A stretch of 13,531 nt of DNA from Vulcanimicrobiota bacterium. GTDB taxonomy: Bacteria > Vulcanimicrobiota > Vulcanimicrobiia > Vulcanimicrobiales > Vulcanimicrobiaceae. The stretch is from contig JAFAHB010000316.1 of NCBI GenBank assembly GCA_019237435.1, forward strand, positions 1-13,531, written 5' to 3'. A model generated the notes under the pieces. That model saw only the letters and a program-made list of their open reading frames with translations. It had not been told where the DNA came from and searched no databases. The number at the start of each line of letters is the position of its first letter. Position 1 is the first letter of the stretch. Both the position numbers and the translations under genes were made by a program. Shown here one piece after another: positions 1 through 7,198 of the stretch.

Positions 1-721
1 GCTTGTCCGGAGCGTAAAGCAGACCCCACGGCGTTGCATTCTGCGTCTGCACGTCGAGCGAGGATTTGAATTGCTGCGTCTTCAGATCGAACCGCGCGAT
101 GCGATCGGTCCCGGATTCGCTAACGTACATGTAACCGCCCGGTCCCGTTCTGATGTCCCATGGAAAGCTATCGTACGCGTCGGGGAGCGTAAAGCGCGTT
201 ATCACGCCTTGCGGCGTGACGCGGCCAATGCAACCATCGTAAAACTCGGTGTACCAAACGTTGCCGTCCGGGCCCGGCGTGATGCCGCGCGGCGAGGCGT
301 TGGGCGATCCTGGGATCGGAAAGATGGTTGCCGTGCCCTGCGGCGTCATCCGGCCGATCGCGTTTGCACCGGGTTGCGTGAACCAGAGATTCCCATCGGG
401 TCCTTCGGTGATGCCTTCGACTTCTTGGCCGTCGGCGGGGAACTCGGTGATCTGTCCGTCTGTAGTAATGCGGCCGATATTGCCGGTGAATTCCTCAGTG
501 AACCAGAGCGCGTTTTGCGGGCCGGCGACGATATATCCCGGCCATGAGCCGCGCGAAGGAGTATCGAAGAAATCGAGCTGAGGTATCGCCCGTGGAATCA
601 GACCTGCTACGCGCACCTGAGCCGCCGGCGCCCCGCCCGACGGCAGTGGGACGCTGCTCTGCGCGCATCCGCATGCAAAGAGTCCCGCGATCGTTCCAGC
701 AACCAGCAATCGCACGTTCAT
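1..721 (-). CDS. Streptogramin (virginiamycin B) lyase-like beta-propeller lipoprotein, C-terminus cut by window edge
   Basis: Reading the minus strand from the ATG at 721-719 gives 240 codons open to the left edge. The start is supported by a GGGAGG ribosome site about 7 bases upstream. The N-terminus is a lipoprotein-type signal: a short basic start, a hydrophobic stretch and LFAC with Cys17, Cys19 being an alternative. The mature part has repeats of about 42 residues with the signatures ALWFTEE..GNIGRIT, NLWFTQ..NAIGRMT and NVWYTE..GCIGRVT, each followed by a GI..GPDGN turn. This is the pattern of the virginiamycin B lyase / NHL-like propeller family. The true antibiotic lyase has catalytic residues near its C-terminus, which is outside the window, so resistance activity cannot be inferred. 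Most such proteins in environmental genomes are propellers of unknown ligand. Fold confidence is high, enzymatic role low. Confidence 0.85.
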   Translation of the reverse strand, partial: MNVRLLVAGTIAGLFACGCAQSSVPLPSGGAPAAQVRVAGLIPRAIPQLDFFDTPSRGSWPGYIVAGPQNALWFTEEFTGNIGRITTDGQITEFPADGQEVEGITEGPDGNLWFTQPGANAIGRMTPQGTATIFPIPGSPNASPRGITPGPDGNVWYTEFYDGCIGRVTPQGVITRFTLPDAYDSFPWDIRTGPGGYMYVSESGTDRIARFDLKTQQFKSSLDVQTQNATPWGLLYAPDK

Positions 722-923
722 GAAAAGCCTCCCGCAGCAGCGCCGATAGGAGCGATGTTAGCAGGGCGGCATGAAGAAATTCTGAAGGTCGCTTTACGCG
801 TTACGGCAGGGGGAACACCCAACGGCATTACCGCGTGTTAAATTCGCGGGGCGGTCAGTCCGCGGCCGCTTGCCACCCGCGTAGAGTCGAACTTGTTATA
901 GAGATACGGGATCAAGGCGCGAC

Positions 924-930
924 GGAGGGA
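924..930 (+). promoter_or_regulatory. Ribosome binding site that sets the reductase start
   Basis: GGAGGGA ends six bases before the GTG at 937. The longer open frame could start at a GTG at 835, but that has no comparable site, and the first 34 residues it would add show no family similarity. This supports 937 as the start. Confidence 0.75.
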
Positions 931-936
931 CGACGA

Positions 937-1485
937 GTGGGGAAAATCCGTTTCTTTTTTGCTGCATCTCTAGATGGTTACATCGCGGATCCGGAAGGAG
1001 GCGTTGAGTTTCTCGATGCGGTTGAAGACAACGAAGATGACGCGCCGGAGGGCGACGATGACGGGTACGAAACCTTCTTCTCCGACATCGGCACGCTCGT
1101 AATGGGACGCGGAACGTACAAGTTTCTCGAGGACAACGAAACCTGGCCGTATCCCAAGATGCGCACGATCGTGTTAACGCATCGAGCGATTGAACGCCCG
1201 CTCTGCGATTTGGAAACACGGGTCGTCGACGATTTTGCATCGTTTGCGCGCGAGTTACGTACGCTCGCGGATGGAGATGCGTGGATCGTCGGCGGCGGAA
1301 ACGTTATGGGCGAATTCCTAAGCGTAGGCGAAGTCGACAGGATACAGATGTCAATCGTGCCTTTCGCCATCGGCAGAGGAATCCCGATGTACTCGGGTTC
1401 TCAGACGATCGCGCAGGCTTTTAGTCTGGCGAAACTGACACGCTCCGCAAGCGGGGTGGTTCGCTTAACCTACGAACGGCGCTAG
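937..1485 (+). CDS. RibD C-terminal / dihydrofolate reductase-like domain protein
   Basis: A 182-residue protein of the RibD_C / dihydrofolate reductase superfamily, the stand-alone YyaP/YwjB type rather than FolA. Visible features are the N-terminal strand KIRFFFAASLDGYIAD (residues 3-18), the GTLVMGRGTYKFL nucleotide-site segment (52-64), a strand RTIVLTHR (76-83), and the strongly conserved WIVGGGNVMGEFL (116-128) followed by EVDRIQMSIVPFAIGRGIP. The predicted role is NAD(P)H-dependent reduction of a small pteridine- or pyrimidine-like substrate in the cytoplasm; the substrate is unknown. Residues 31-44 form an acidic insert rich in Asp and Glu after the first helix. The GTG start is chosen from the ribosome site at 924-930. 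The gene stands alone, with a Dyp peroxidase relic 5 bases after its stop. Confidence 0.88.
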   Translation: MGKIRFFFAASLDGYIADPEGGVEFLDAVEDNEDDAPEGDDDGYETFFSDIGTLVMGRGTYKFLEDNETWPYPKMRTIVLTHRAIERPLCDLETRVVDDFASFARELRTLADGDAWIVGGGNVMGEFLSVGEVDRIQMSIVPFAIGRGIPMYSGSQTIAQAFSLAKLTRSASGVVRLTYERR

Positions 1486-1487
1486 AT

Positions 1488-1787
1488 TGACCACATAAAG
1501 GCACCGAACGCGCCCCGATTATCGGACTGCAGGGCGACGGCGCAACTTTTACGATTCCGCGGGAGCCCGTAAGGCACCGCATCCACGGCATTGAAACGTT
1601 CAACGTGCTTCGCGGAGGAGAATACTTCTTTATGCCCAGCTTATCTGCATTGAGCTGGCTGGCGGAACTCAAATAGAGAGTTCGAGAGCTTCTTATGAGG
1701 TCCGCTCGCGTTGGTCGTCGGTGGCCACTTGCTCGCAGATAGCGCGAGAAACTCAACCGCGTCGCTCCGCGACATGACCACGTAAAG
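1488..1787. repeat. Near-identical 13-bp direct repeats flanking the peroxidase relic
   Basis: TGACCACATAAAG at 1488-1500 and TGACCACGTAAAG at 1775-1787 differ at one position and bracket the Dyp relic plus about 110 bases. They could be the footprint of a deletion or insertion event, or chance. The intervening sequence contains no transposase. Confidence 0.35.
1491..1676 (+). pseudogene. C-terminal relic of a Dyp-type heme peroxidase
   Basis: One frame, bounded by a TGA at 1488-1490 and a TAG at 1674-1676, encodes about 61 residues with no suitable start. The segments APIIGLQGDG, FTIPREPVRHRIHG and RGGEYFFMPSLSAL, then WLAELK, match the C-terminal end of Dyp-type peroxidases as I know them (PIIG..., then GGeYFF.P...aL). 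The heme-binding and catalytic parts (GxxDG motif, proximal His) would lie upstream but are absent, because that space is occupied by the intact reductase gene. It therefore appears to be a 3' remnant of a lost gene. The 159 bases from 1677 to the next gene hold nothing else I recognise. Identity rests on motif recall only. Confidence 0.6.
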
Positions 1788-1835
1788 AGGGCGATTTAAA
1801 GGGGCGCTACGCGGCCACGCAGCAAAGATCAGGCG

Positions 1836-3584
1836 ATGCGCCAGGCCCTTGCGCGCGGCCTTCTAGTACTCGTCACGCTTTTCGTCGTCGCTCTGTACTA
1901 CTTGCCGATCGGACACGTCGATTTCGCCGAGAACTGGGGCGAGGGCACATTTGGCCTTACGATGCCGGCTCGCGCGGTAACGGTTGTGAGCGTCGAAAAG
2001 GGTTCGCCCGCAGACCGCGCCGGCATTCGCGTCGGCGACCGTCTCGTCGATCGCGGGAACAACGAAATCTCGTCCCGCCTGCGTTCGGCGTATCCAGGCG
2101 AACGCGAAACGCTAACGCTCGAGCGCAATAACGTTACGTACGTAGCGATCGTAGCCGGCGTTGCGAATCCAAACTTCGGCCTCTGGCAGCGCATTGGCGG
2201 AGTGCTCGCGTACGTTCCCCCAACCGTCTTCTTGATCGTAGCATTCTTGTTAGTCTTCCTGCGGCCGTCGGTGATGTCGTGGGCGCTCTATGTTTTCGCG
2301 GTCGGTTATTTCGGTACCAGCCCCGTCTTCATGTACTGGTCTCACGTGCTCTCTCCGGCGGCGTACGTCGCACTTACGTTCTTGCTCATCACGGTCTTCG
2401 GCCCCTGGAGCGTGTTGCCGCTGCTACCCTTTATGCTACGATTCCCGAACGGAGACGTGAAAGGGTGGCGGCGCAAGGTCGATCCCTACATTTGGGCTTT
2501 TCTCGCGCTCTCGTACGTACTGTACGTCGTGGAATGGAAAGTCTACTACCGCGGTTCCGAATTGGTTCCAACGTGGGACGTAATTCCGAGCACCGTGATT
2601 CCTCTTGCGGCGTTCGTTGCGGCCGGCTTGATTCTCGCCAAGAACGTTTCGACGGCGACGCCGAGCGATCGGCAGCGGTGGGGATTTTTGGCAATCGGGA
2701 CATTTGCCGCTTTTCTGGCATACGCAATCTACTTCGTTCCGGGAGTTCCGTTTGCAGTCGGGCAAATCATCGGATTCGCGGTCGTGCTGATGCCGATCTG
2801 CATCGGATATGCCGTCTTTAGGCTGCGCGTTCTGGACGTGAGCTTCGTGCTCAACCGCGCCTTGGTATACGGCACCCTGTCGTTAGGGGTGGTTGCCTTG
2901 GTTTCAATTTTGGACTGGTTCTTCTCACGCGTCGTCGCCCTCGGACGGCTGGCGATCGGGCTCGAGCTGTTGGCAACGATCGGAATCGGATTCCTGCTCG
3001 ATCGCATCAACCGCGTCGTCGAACGCATCGTTGAATCAGTATTTTTCCGCCGACGGCGGCTCGCCGAAGAGCACTTGCGCCGAGCGGCCTCAGCGCTTCC
3101 GTACGCGACCGACGAGACGGCAATCGTCGATGGCCTGGTTCAGGTCCCGGTCGATTCGCTCGATCTGGCCAGCGCAGCTCTCTATCAGCGCTCGGACGGC
3201 GGCGCTCGTTACGAAGGTGTGGCGACGGCGCGGCAAACGACGGTCGCTCCGCCCGGCTTCGATCGCAACGACCTTCTCGTACGCATGCTGCTCGCCGACG
3301 AAAGCATAGTCTGGCTCGACCAGATACGTTCGCATCTCGATCCGGAAAACGCAGCGATTTATACGCTTGCCGTGCCGGTATCAGTGCGTCACGCGCTCGT
3401 AAGCTTTACGCTTTACGGCGCACACGCCAACGGCGCACAACTCGATCCCGAAGAAGTAGACCTGCTCAAGGAGCTCGCCCATGAAGCCGCAAGAGCTTAC
3501 GATCATGTCGAGGCGCAGCGTGCGCAGCAGCGGTACTCACAGCTGTTGGCAAGCGAAGCCACCCAAACCGTCGTTACGACGTAG
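1836..3584 (+). CDS. PDZ / multi-TM / GAF-like membrane receptor without a kinase domain
   Basis: A 582-residue inner-membrane protein. An N-terminal TM helix (about 7-25) is followed by an extracytoplasmic PDZ domain (about 38-108; the core VEKGSPADRAGIRVGDRLV is clear). Eight or nine more hydrophobic helices follow at about 123-142, 148-166, 177-200, 217-236, 253-268, 283-300, 306-328, 342-360 and 370-388. The segment RLRVLDVSFVLNRALVYG (329-346) closely resembles the membrane-to-cytoplasm junction of multi-TM sensor histidine kinases (R.LDi..vinRalvYG). A short basic linker with coil character (RRRRLAEEHLRRAA, 405-418) leads into a GAF-like domain (about 412-555), and the chain ends in a helix. 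No DHp or HATPase motifs follow, so it probably signals through a partner or is a truncated receptor. The start has only a weak ribosome site. It is transcribed alone and converges on the YceI gene. Confidence 0.7.
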   Translation: MRQALARGLLVLVTLFVVALYYLPIGHVDFAENWGEGTFGLTMPARAVTVVSVEKGSPADRAGIRVGDRLVDRGNNEISSRLRSAYPGERETLTLERNNVTYVAIVAGVANPNFGLWQRIGGVLAYVPPTVFLIVAFLLVFLRPSVMSWALYVFAVGYFGTSPVFMYWSHVLSPAAYVALTFLLITVFGPWSVLPLLPFMLRFPNGDVKGWRRKVDPYIWAFLALSYVLYVVEWKVYYRGSELVPTWDVIPSTVIPLAAFVAAGLILAKNVSTATPSDRQRWGFLAIGTFAAFLAYAIYFVPGVPFAVGQIIGFAVVLMPICIGYAVFRLRVLDVSFVLNRALVYGTLSLGVVALVSILDWFFSRVVALGRLAIGLELLATIGIGFLLDRINRVVERIVESVFFRRRRLAEEHLRRAASALPYATDETAIVDGLVQVPVDSLDLASAALYQRSDGGARYEGVATARQTTVAPPGFDRNDLLVRMLLADESIVWLDQIRSHLDPENAAIYTLAVPVSVRHALVSFTLYGAHANGAQLDPEEVDLLKELAHEAARAYDHVEAQRAQQRYSQLLASEATQTVVTT

Positions 3585-3627
3585 TCGTAGCCGCGAACTT
3601 TGGCGAGGTAGCCGCCATGGTCGCCCA

Positions 3628-4176
3628 TCACGACTCAAGGACCGCTTCGGCGTCCAGCACGATCTCAATCTCGCGACTCACGACAACGCCCCCATCCGCT
3701 AACGCGTCATTCCAACTGACACCGAAGTCGTACCGATCGATGCTCGTTTTCGCGGTAAACCCTGCACGGGTCTTCGGTCCCTTGTCAACGCCGTCTTCCC
3801 ACCACGGCGTCTGCCACACGCCGAGGAAACGCACGTCGAGGACAACGGGCCGCGTGACGTCGCGAATGGTGAGATCGCCGGTCACCTGATAGGCCGTCGC
3901 CCCGACTTGATGAACGGCCGTGCTTTCGAACCGGATCTCCGGATACGTCTCGCATGCGAGGAAATCATTGCTGTGCAAGTGCGCGTCGCGCGCAGGTTCG
4001 CCCGTCCAACAGGAAGTTGCATCGATGACCGCGTCGATCTTCATGGCCTGCGGATTGTCAGGGTCGAACTCGAGCGACCCACGGACACCCTTGAACGATC
4101 CGCGTACCCACGTCACCATCATGTGCCGCGCGCGAAACTCCGCTGCCGAATGCCCTGGCTCGAAAAACCATTTCAT
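3628..4176 (-). CDS. YceI-like family protein, cytoplasmic form
   Basis: A 182-residue lipocalin-like YceI-domain protein. Typical marks are the opening EPGHSAAEFRARHMMVTWVRGSFKGVRGS (residues 7-34), the 'HSxxxFxxRHMMVxxVxGxF' start of the family, then LHSNDFLACETYPEIRFEST (67-86), the middle strand YQVTGDLTIRDVTRPVVLDV, and a C-terminal IDRYDFGVSWNDALADGGVVVSREIEI. Family members bind isoprenoid-type or other lipophilic molecules. There is no signal peptide, so this one is predicted to be cytoplasmic, unlike E. coli YceI. A GAGGAG ribosome site lies at 4185-4190. It starts 34 bases after the epoxide hydrolase stop on the same strand, so the two are probably one operon. Confidence 0.9.
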   Translation of the reverse strand: MKWFFEPGHSAAEFRARHMMVTWVRGSFKGVRGSLEFDPDNPQAMKIDAVIDATSCWTGEPARDAHLHSNDFLACETYPEIRFESTAVHQVGATAYQVTGDLTIRDVTRPVVLDVRFLGVWQTPWWEDGVDKGPKTRAGFTAKTSIDRYDFGVSWNDALADGGVVVSREIEIVLDAEAVLES

Positions 4177-4210
4177 CGTGATTGCTCCTCTTTTCTAGCG
4201 GAAAGCTGTT

Positions 4211-5548
4211 TCAAGACAAGCCCGAAGCGGGCCGCAGCGTCTTAAAAGCGGCTCGCATTTCTTCCGCAAAGATCTGCGGCTGCTCCCATGCGGCGTAATG
4301 GCCACCCGCCGCGGCCTTGTGAAAATAGATGAGGTTGTGAAACGCGGCTTCCGTCCAGCTACGCGGAGCCTCATATATTTCGTAGGGAAATACGGTTGCC
4401 GCGGCCGGAATTGTCACGTTCGCCGCGTTGAGTGGACTCGTTTTATTCTCCCAATAGGAGCGAGCCGCTGAAACTGCCGTACGCGTTACCCAATATAAGG
4501 TGATGTTGTCGAGGACGTCGTCCCGGGTCAGATCCCCTGCGCTATGCCCGTCGATCGTTCGTCCTGCTACCGCCGACACTACCGCCGCCGCCGGCTGTCC
4601 GTTGCCGTCGCCGTGGTCAATGAGCCACGCGGCCAGCCCCACGGGTGAATCCACCAGCCCGTAGAGCGTCTGTGGCCGCGTATGCATGAAAGCAGCGTAC
4701 GCGAATTGCTTCCCATAGAGCAGCTGCAGCCGCTGATAAGCCTGCTCCTCGTCAGCAGAAAGGCCGGCCGGTGGGGGATCGCCGCAGCTCAGGGACTTTG
4801 CAATGACTCGTGGAACCGCCGCCGGCAAACTGGTGTGCATGCCCAACAACTCCGGGGGAGCCTGTTCGGCCATTAACGTGGTGACGACCGAACCGACGTC
4901 ACCGCCTTGCGCGACGAACTTCGTGTAGCCAAGGCGCTTCATTAGAACGACCCAAGCGCGCGCGGTGTGAGCGGTATCCCAACCGGTCATGTCCGGCTTT
5001 CCCGAGAATCCATAGCCTGGTATCGATGGAATCACGACGTCGAAAGCGTCGGCGGCCGTCCCGCCGTACGCGGTGGGATTGGTCAACGGCTCGATGATCT
5101 TCAGTTGCTCGATGATCGATCCGGGCCATCCATGCGTAACGATGAGCGGCAGCGCATGTTCGTGTTTTGACTTGACATGAATGAAGTGAATGTCGAGCCC
5201 GTCGATGTTGCTGATGAATTGCGGCAGGGCGTTCAGCTTGGCCTCACACTTTCGCCAGTCGTAATCCGTCGCCCAGTACGTAGCGACAGCTTGCATCAGC
5301 GCAAGCGGCACGCCCTGCGATGTATCGGAGACCGTCTCGCGTTCGGGCCAAATCGTCGCGTTGATGCGCGTCCGCATATCCATCAAAATCGCTTGCGAAA
5401 CGTTGACCTGAAACGGACGAATGGTAGTGCCGCTTGCCGTTCCCGATAGCGTTTGGGCGCCGGCGACCCGGAGCCCGCCAAGTTGCGCGGCGGCGACGCC
5501 CATCGCAGCGGTGCTCAAGAAGGCGCGGCGATCGATGCTTTTACTCAT
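4211..5548 (-). CDS. Tat-exported microsomal-type epoxide hydrolase
   Basis: A 445-residue alpha/beta hydrolase with an epoxide hydrolase N-terminal domain (about 43-155). The Tat signal DRRAFLSTAA lies at residues 6-15, with cleavage probably after AGA (about 29-31). The hydrolase domain has the oxyanion motif HGWPGS (139-144), the nucleophile Asp217 in QGGDVGS, the acid Glu390 in FPYEIYEAP and His417 in GGHYAAWEQP. Lid tyrosines are visible around 284 (FAYAAF) and 365 (RSYWEN). By family, it adds water to epoxides through an alkyl-enzyme ester. Oddities: the residue after the nucleophile is Val, where epoxide hydrolases nearly always have Trp (GGDWG), and the RPQTLYGLVDSP segment seems one residue shorter than I expect. 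Substrate is unknown. A GAGGGAG ribosome site lies at 5553-5559. It is first in a likely operon with the YceI gene. Confidence 0.9.
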   Translation of the reverse strand: MSKSIDRRAFLSTAAMGVAAAQLGGLRVAGAQTLSGTASGTTIRPFQVNVSQAILMDMRTRINATIWPERETVSDTSQGVPLALMQAVATYWATDYDWRKCEAKLNALPQFISNIDGLDIHFIHVKSKHEHALPLIVTHGWPGSIIEQLKIIEPLTNPTAYGGTAADAFDVVIPSIPGYGFSGKPDMTGWDTAHTARAWVVLMKRLGYTKFVAQGGDVGSVVTTLMAEQAPPELLGMHTSLPAAVPRVIAKSLSCGDPPPAGLSADEEQAYQRLQLLYGKQFAYAAFMHTRPQTLYGLVDSPVGLAAWLIDHGDGNGQPAAAVVSAVAGRTIDGHSAGDLTRDDVLDNITLYWVTRTAVSAARSYWENKTSPLNAANVTIPAAATVFPYEIYEAPRSWTEAAFHNLIYFHKAAAGGHYAAWEQPQIFAEEMRAAFKTLRPASGLS

Positions 5549-5679
5549 TTTGCTCCCTCACGGCTTCTGTATTCGCGAATCGTAACGGCTTTGGGCGCCG
5601 CCGTCAGCCCAGTCAGAGTTGGCAGCCCGGGAGGCGGCTAGATCTCCCTCCACCTGTACGGCTACCCGAGGCTTCTAAC

Positions 5680-6666
5680 TTAGTTCGCCTGATTTACGAC
5701 GTAGATCTCTCTAGTACGGTCAATCGTGAGACCATACGGGCGTAACCGGGTTGCGCTTCCGGCAATGGAGTAGAGCGGCGCAGAGTTGCCATTGGCGCCC
5801 TTCGCATAGACGCGGATCGCCCCAGCGCTGCTACTTCCCCCATGGTCGGAGACGAAGATCGGCCCGCGCGGGTCAACGGCAACGCCACTCGGAGTCTCGA
5901 GCTTCGTCGCTGAACCGGCGATCACGCGAATCGGCGCTACGTCGCCGCTGGCACGCGGAGCAAAGACGATCACGCCTGAAATGTCTTTTTCGTCAGAGTT
6001 TACGACGTAGATGGCCCCAGCTCGATCTACGGTGATCGCGAAGGCCGCCGTCAGCCTTGCTCGTTTACCGCGAATGACGCGAACCGGTGCGACGTTACCG
6101 CTCGCGCCCCGCGCGAACAACGTGACGCTGTGGTTGGCGAGATTCGTCACGTATATGGTTTGCTCGGCATCGACGGCGATGCTTGTCGGCTCGTTCAGAT
6201 CCGTCATCGATCCCTCGACCGTGCGAATCGGCTTCGCGTTTCCATTGGCAGTTGGCGCGTAAACGGTGATCATGTTTCCAGATCGGTTCGCAACGTACAC
6301 GTCGCCTTGAGCATCGACTGCGAGACCGGTCGGGAGGTTGAGGCCCGTGCGCGACCCGACGATTGTTCGCAGCGGCGCGGCATCACCACGTGCGTTGCTG
6401 CTGTAGACGGTGACGCTGTTGCCGGCGCGGTTCGCGACATACTGTTTGCCGCGCGCATCGACCGCGATGGCGCTCGGGAAGCGCAATCCGGTACGAGGCC
6501 CTAGGATGGTGCGGATCGGAGCAGCGTCGCCTATGGCACCAGTTGCGTAGACCGTAACGCTCGTCGCTGGAGTTGGCTCAGCCGCGCTGCCAACCGTGTC
6601 AAGACCGGCACATCCAGCGGATAATCCCAACGGAGCGAACACTATGAGCGATCGAAACGATCTCAT
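5680..6666 (-). CDS. Six-repeat NHL-like beta-propeller lipoprotein
   Basis: From the ATG at 6666 the protein has 328 residues. This start is preferred over upstream ones because it gives a compact lipoprotein signal, MRSFRSLIVFAPLGLSAGC, with Cys19 as the lipidation site. The rest consists of six tandem repeats of about 45 residues with the form vtVYa..a.Gda.PiRti.G..T.L..P.giaVDa.G.iYVaN. The last five keep the GxxxPxRxIxG and YV[AV]N cores. This predicts a six-bladed propeller anchored to the membrane and facing outside the cytoplasm. Ligand and function are unknown. The open frame extends to 6807, but the added residues are basic and not signal-like. No strong ribosome site is visible at either of the two internal ATGs (6666, 6693). 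It is divergent from the Spy-like gene across 161 bases, in which I see no clear promoter. Confidence 0.85.
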   Translation of the reverse strand: MRSFRSLIVFAPLGLSAGCAGLDTVGSAAEPTPATSVTVYATGAIGDAAPIRTILGPRTGLRFPSAIAVDARGKQYVANRAGNSVTVYSSNARGDAAPLRTIVGSRTGLNLPTGLAVDAQGDVYVANRSGNMITVYAPTANGNAKPIRTVEGSMTDLNEPTSIAVDAEQTIYVTNLANHSVTLFARGASGNVAPVRVIRGKRARLTAAFAITVDRAGAIYVVNSDEKDISGVIVFAPRASGDVAPIRVIAGSATKLETPSGVAVDPRGPIFVSDHGGSSSAGAIRVYAKGANGNSAPLYSIAGSATRLRPYGLTIDRTREIYVVNQAN

Positions 6667-6827
6667 TACGCCGGACAGGCCCGCTGCCCGCATCAGACCC
6701 GTACGACTCACGTAACGGCCTTCTCGGCTGCTTCCGGTGCTTCCCTTGTCTATCGCTGGTCGTCGAGAATGTGTCCGCGCGCCCCTCCCGAAGAGCAGTT
6801 CAACCACCTTCTCTCAACGAGGCGCCC

Positions 6828-7154
6828 ATGCGTTTCTTTCAAGTGATAGCCACCCTCGCATTCGTTTGTGCGGTAGTGACGCCGAGCGTAGGGTTTGCGC
6901 AACAGAGTCCGAGCCAAGTTCAGACCGCGGTACGTAACGCGCTCCAGGCCGCTCAACTCACGCCGCAACAGAAGCTTAAAATCAAACCGATGCTCGAGCA
7001 TTATCAGCAGCAGACGGCCAATGCCGACGCTGCGACAAAAAAATCCGCGCAGGAACAGCTTCTGAAGAACATTTATGGCGTAATGACGCCCGACCAACAA
7101 GCCAAGTTCAAAGCCTCGCTCAAATCATCGCTCGGCAGCGGAGCGTCGCCGTAG
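6828..7154 (+). CDS. Small secreted Spy/LTXXQ-like protein
   Basis: A 108-residue protein with a clear Sec signal peptide (hydrophobic core 6-20, cleavage likely after GFA at 22-24). The mature part is all-helical and rich in Gln and Ala. It holds two LTxxQ-like motifs, LTPQQKLKIKPMLEHY (44-59) and VMTPDQQAKFKASL (85-98), the arrangement seen in the Spy/CpxP periplasmic family, whose members act as ATP-independent chaperones or envelope-stress sensors. The ATG at 6828 is chosen because it starts the signal peptide and has a GAGG site at 6819-6822; an upstream in-frame start at 6771 would bury it. Family placement rests on the motifs, and the protein is shorter than E. coli Spy. Confidence 0.75.
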   Translation: MRFFQVIATLAFVCAVVTPSVGFAQQSPSQVQTAVRNALQAAQLTPQQKLKIKPMLEHYQQQTANADAATKKSAQEQLLKNIYGVMTPDQQAKFKASLKSSLGSGASP

Positions 7155-7170
7155 GTACACCGGCCCGAAC

Positions 7171-7198
7171 GCTAAGGCTTTCGCGCTAGGGCTTTCGC
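7171..7198. repeat. 14-bp tandem duplication across a stop codon
   Basis: GCTAAGGCTTTCGC (7171-7184) is followed directly by GCTAGGGCTTTCGC (7185-7198), with one mismatch. On the minus strand the duplicated unit carries the last codons (..RKP) and stop of the downstream methyltransferase, so the copy outside the gene is a duplicate of its 3' end. The protein end is unchanged by it. Confidence 0.7.

Noticed and set aside
71..581. Plus-strand open frames across 71-581
   Set aside because: They are antisense shadows of the minus-strand propeller lipoprotein, whose repeats and signal peptide are unmistakable.
812..839. GGAAC (812-816) followed 17 bases later by CGTGTTA, resembling an ECF-type promoter for the reductase
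   Set aside because: Short degenerate motif found by eye; no second copy upstream of the sigma, methyltransferase or DM13 genes supports it.
835..936. N-terminal extension of the reductase from a GTG at 835
   Set aside because: No ribosome site and no family-like residues; the GTG at 937 has GGAGGGA at ideal spacing.
6667..6807. Upstream extension of the six-repeat propeller to 6807
   Set aside because: It would place 47 basic, non-hydrophobic residues in front of a well-formed lipoprotein signal.
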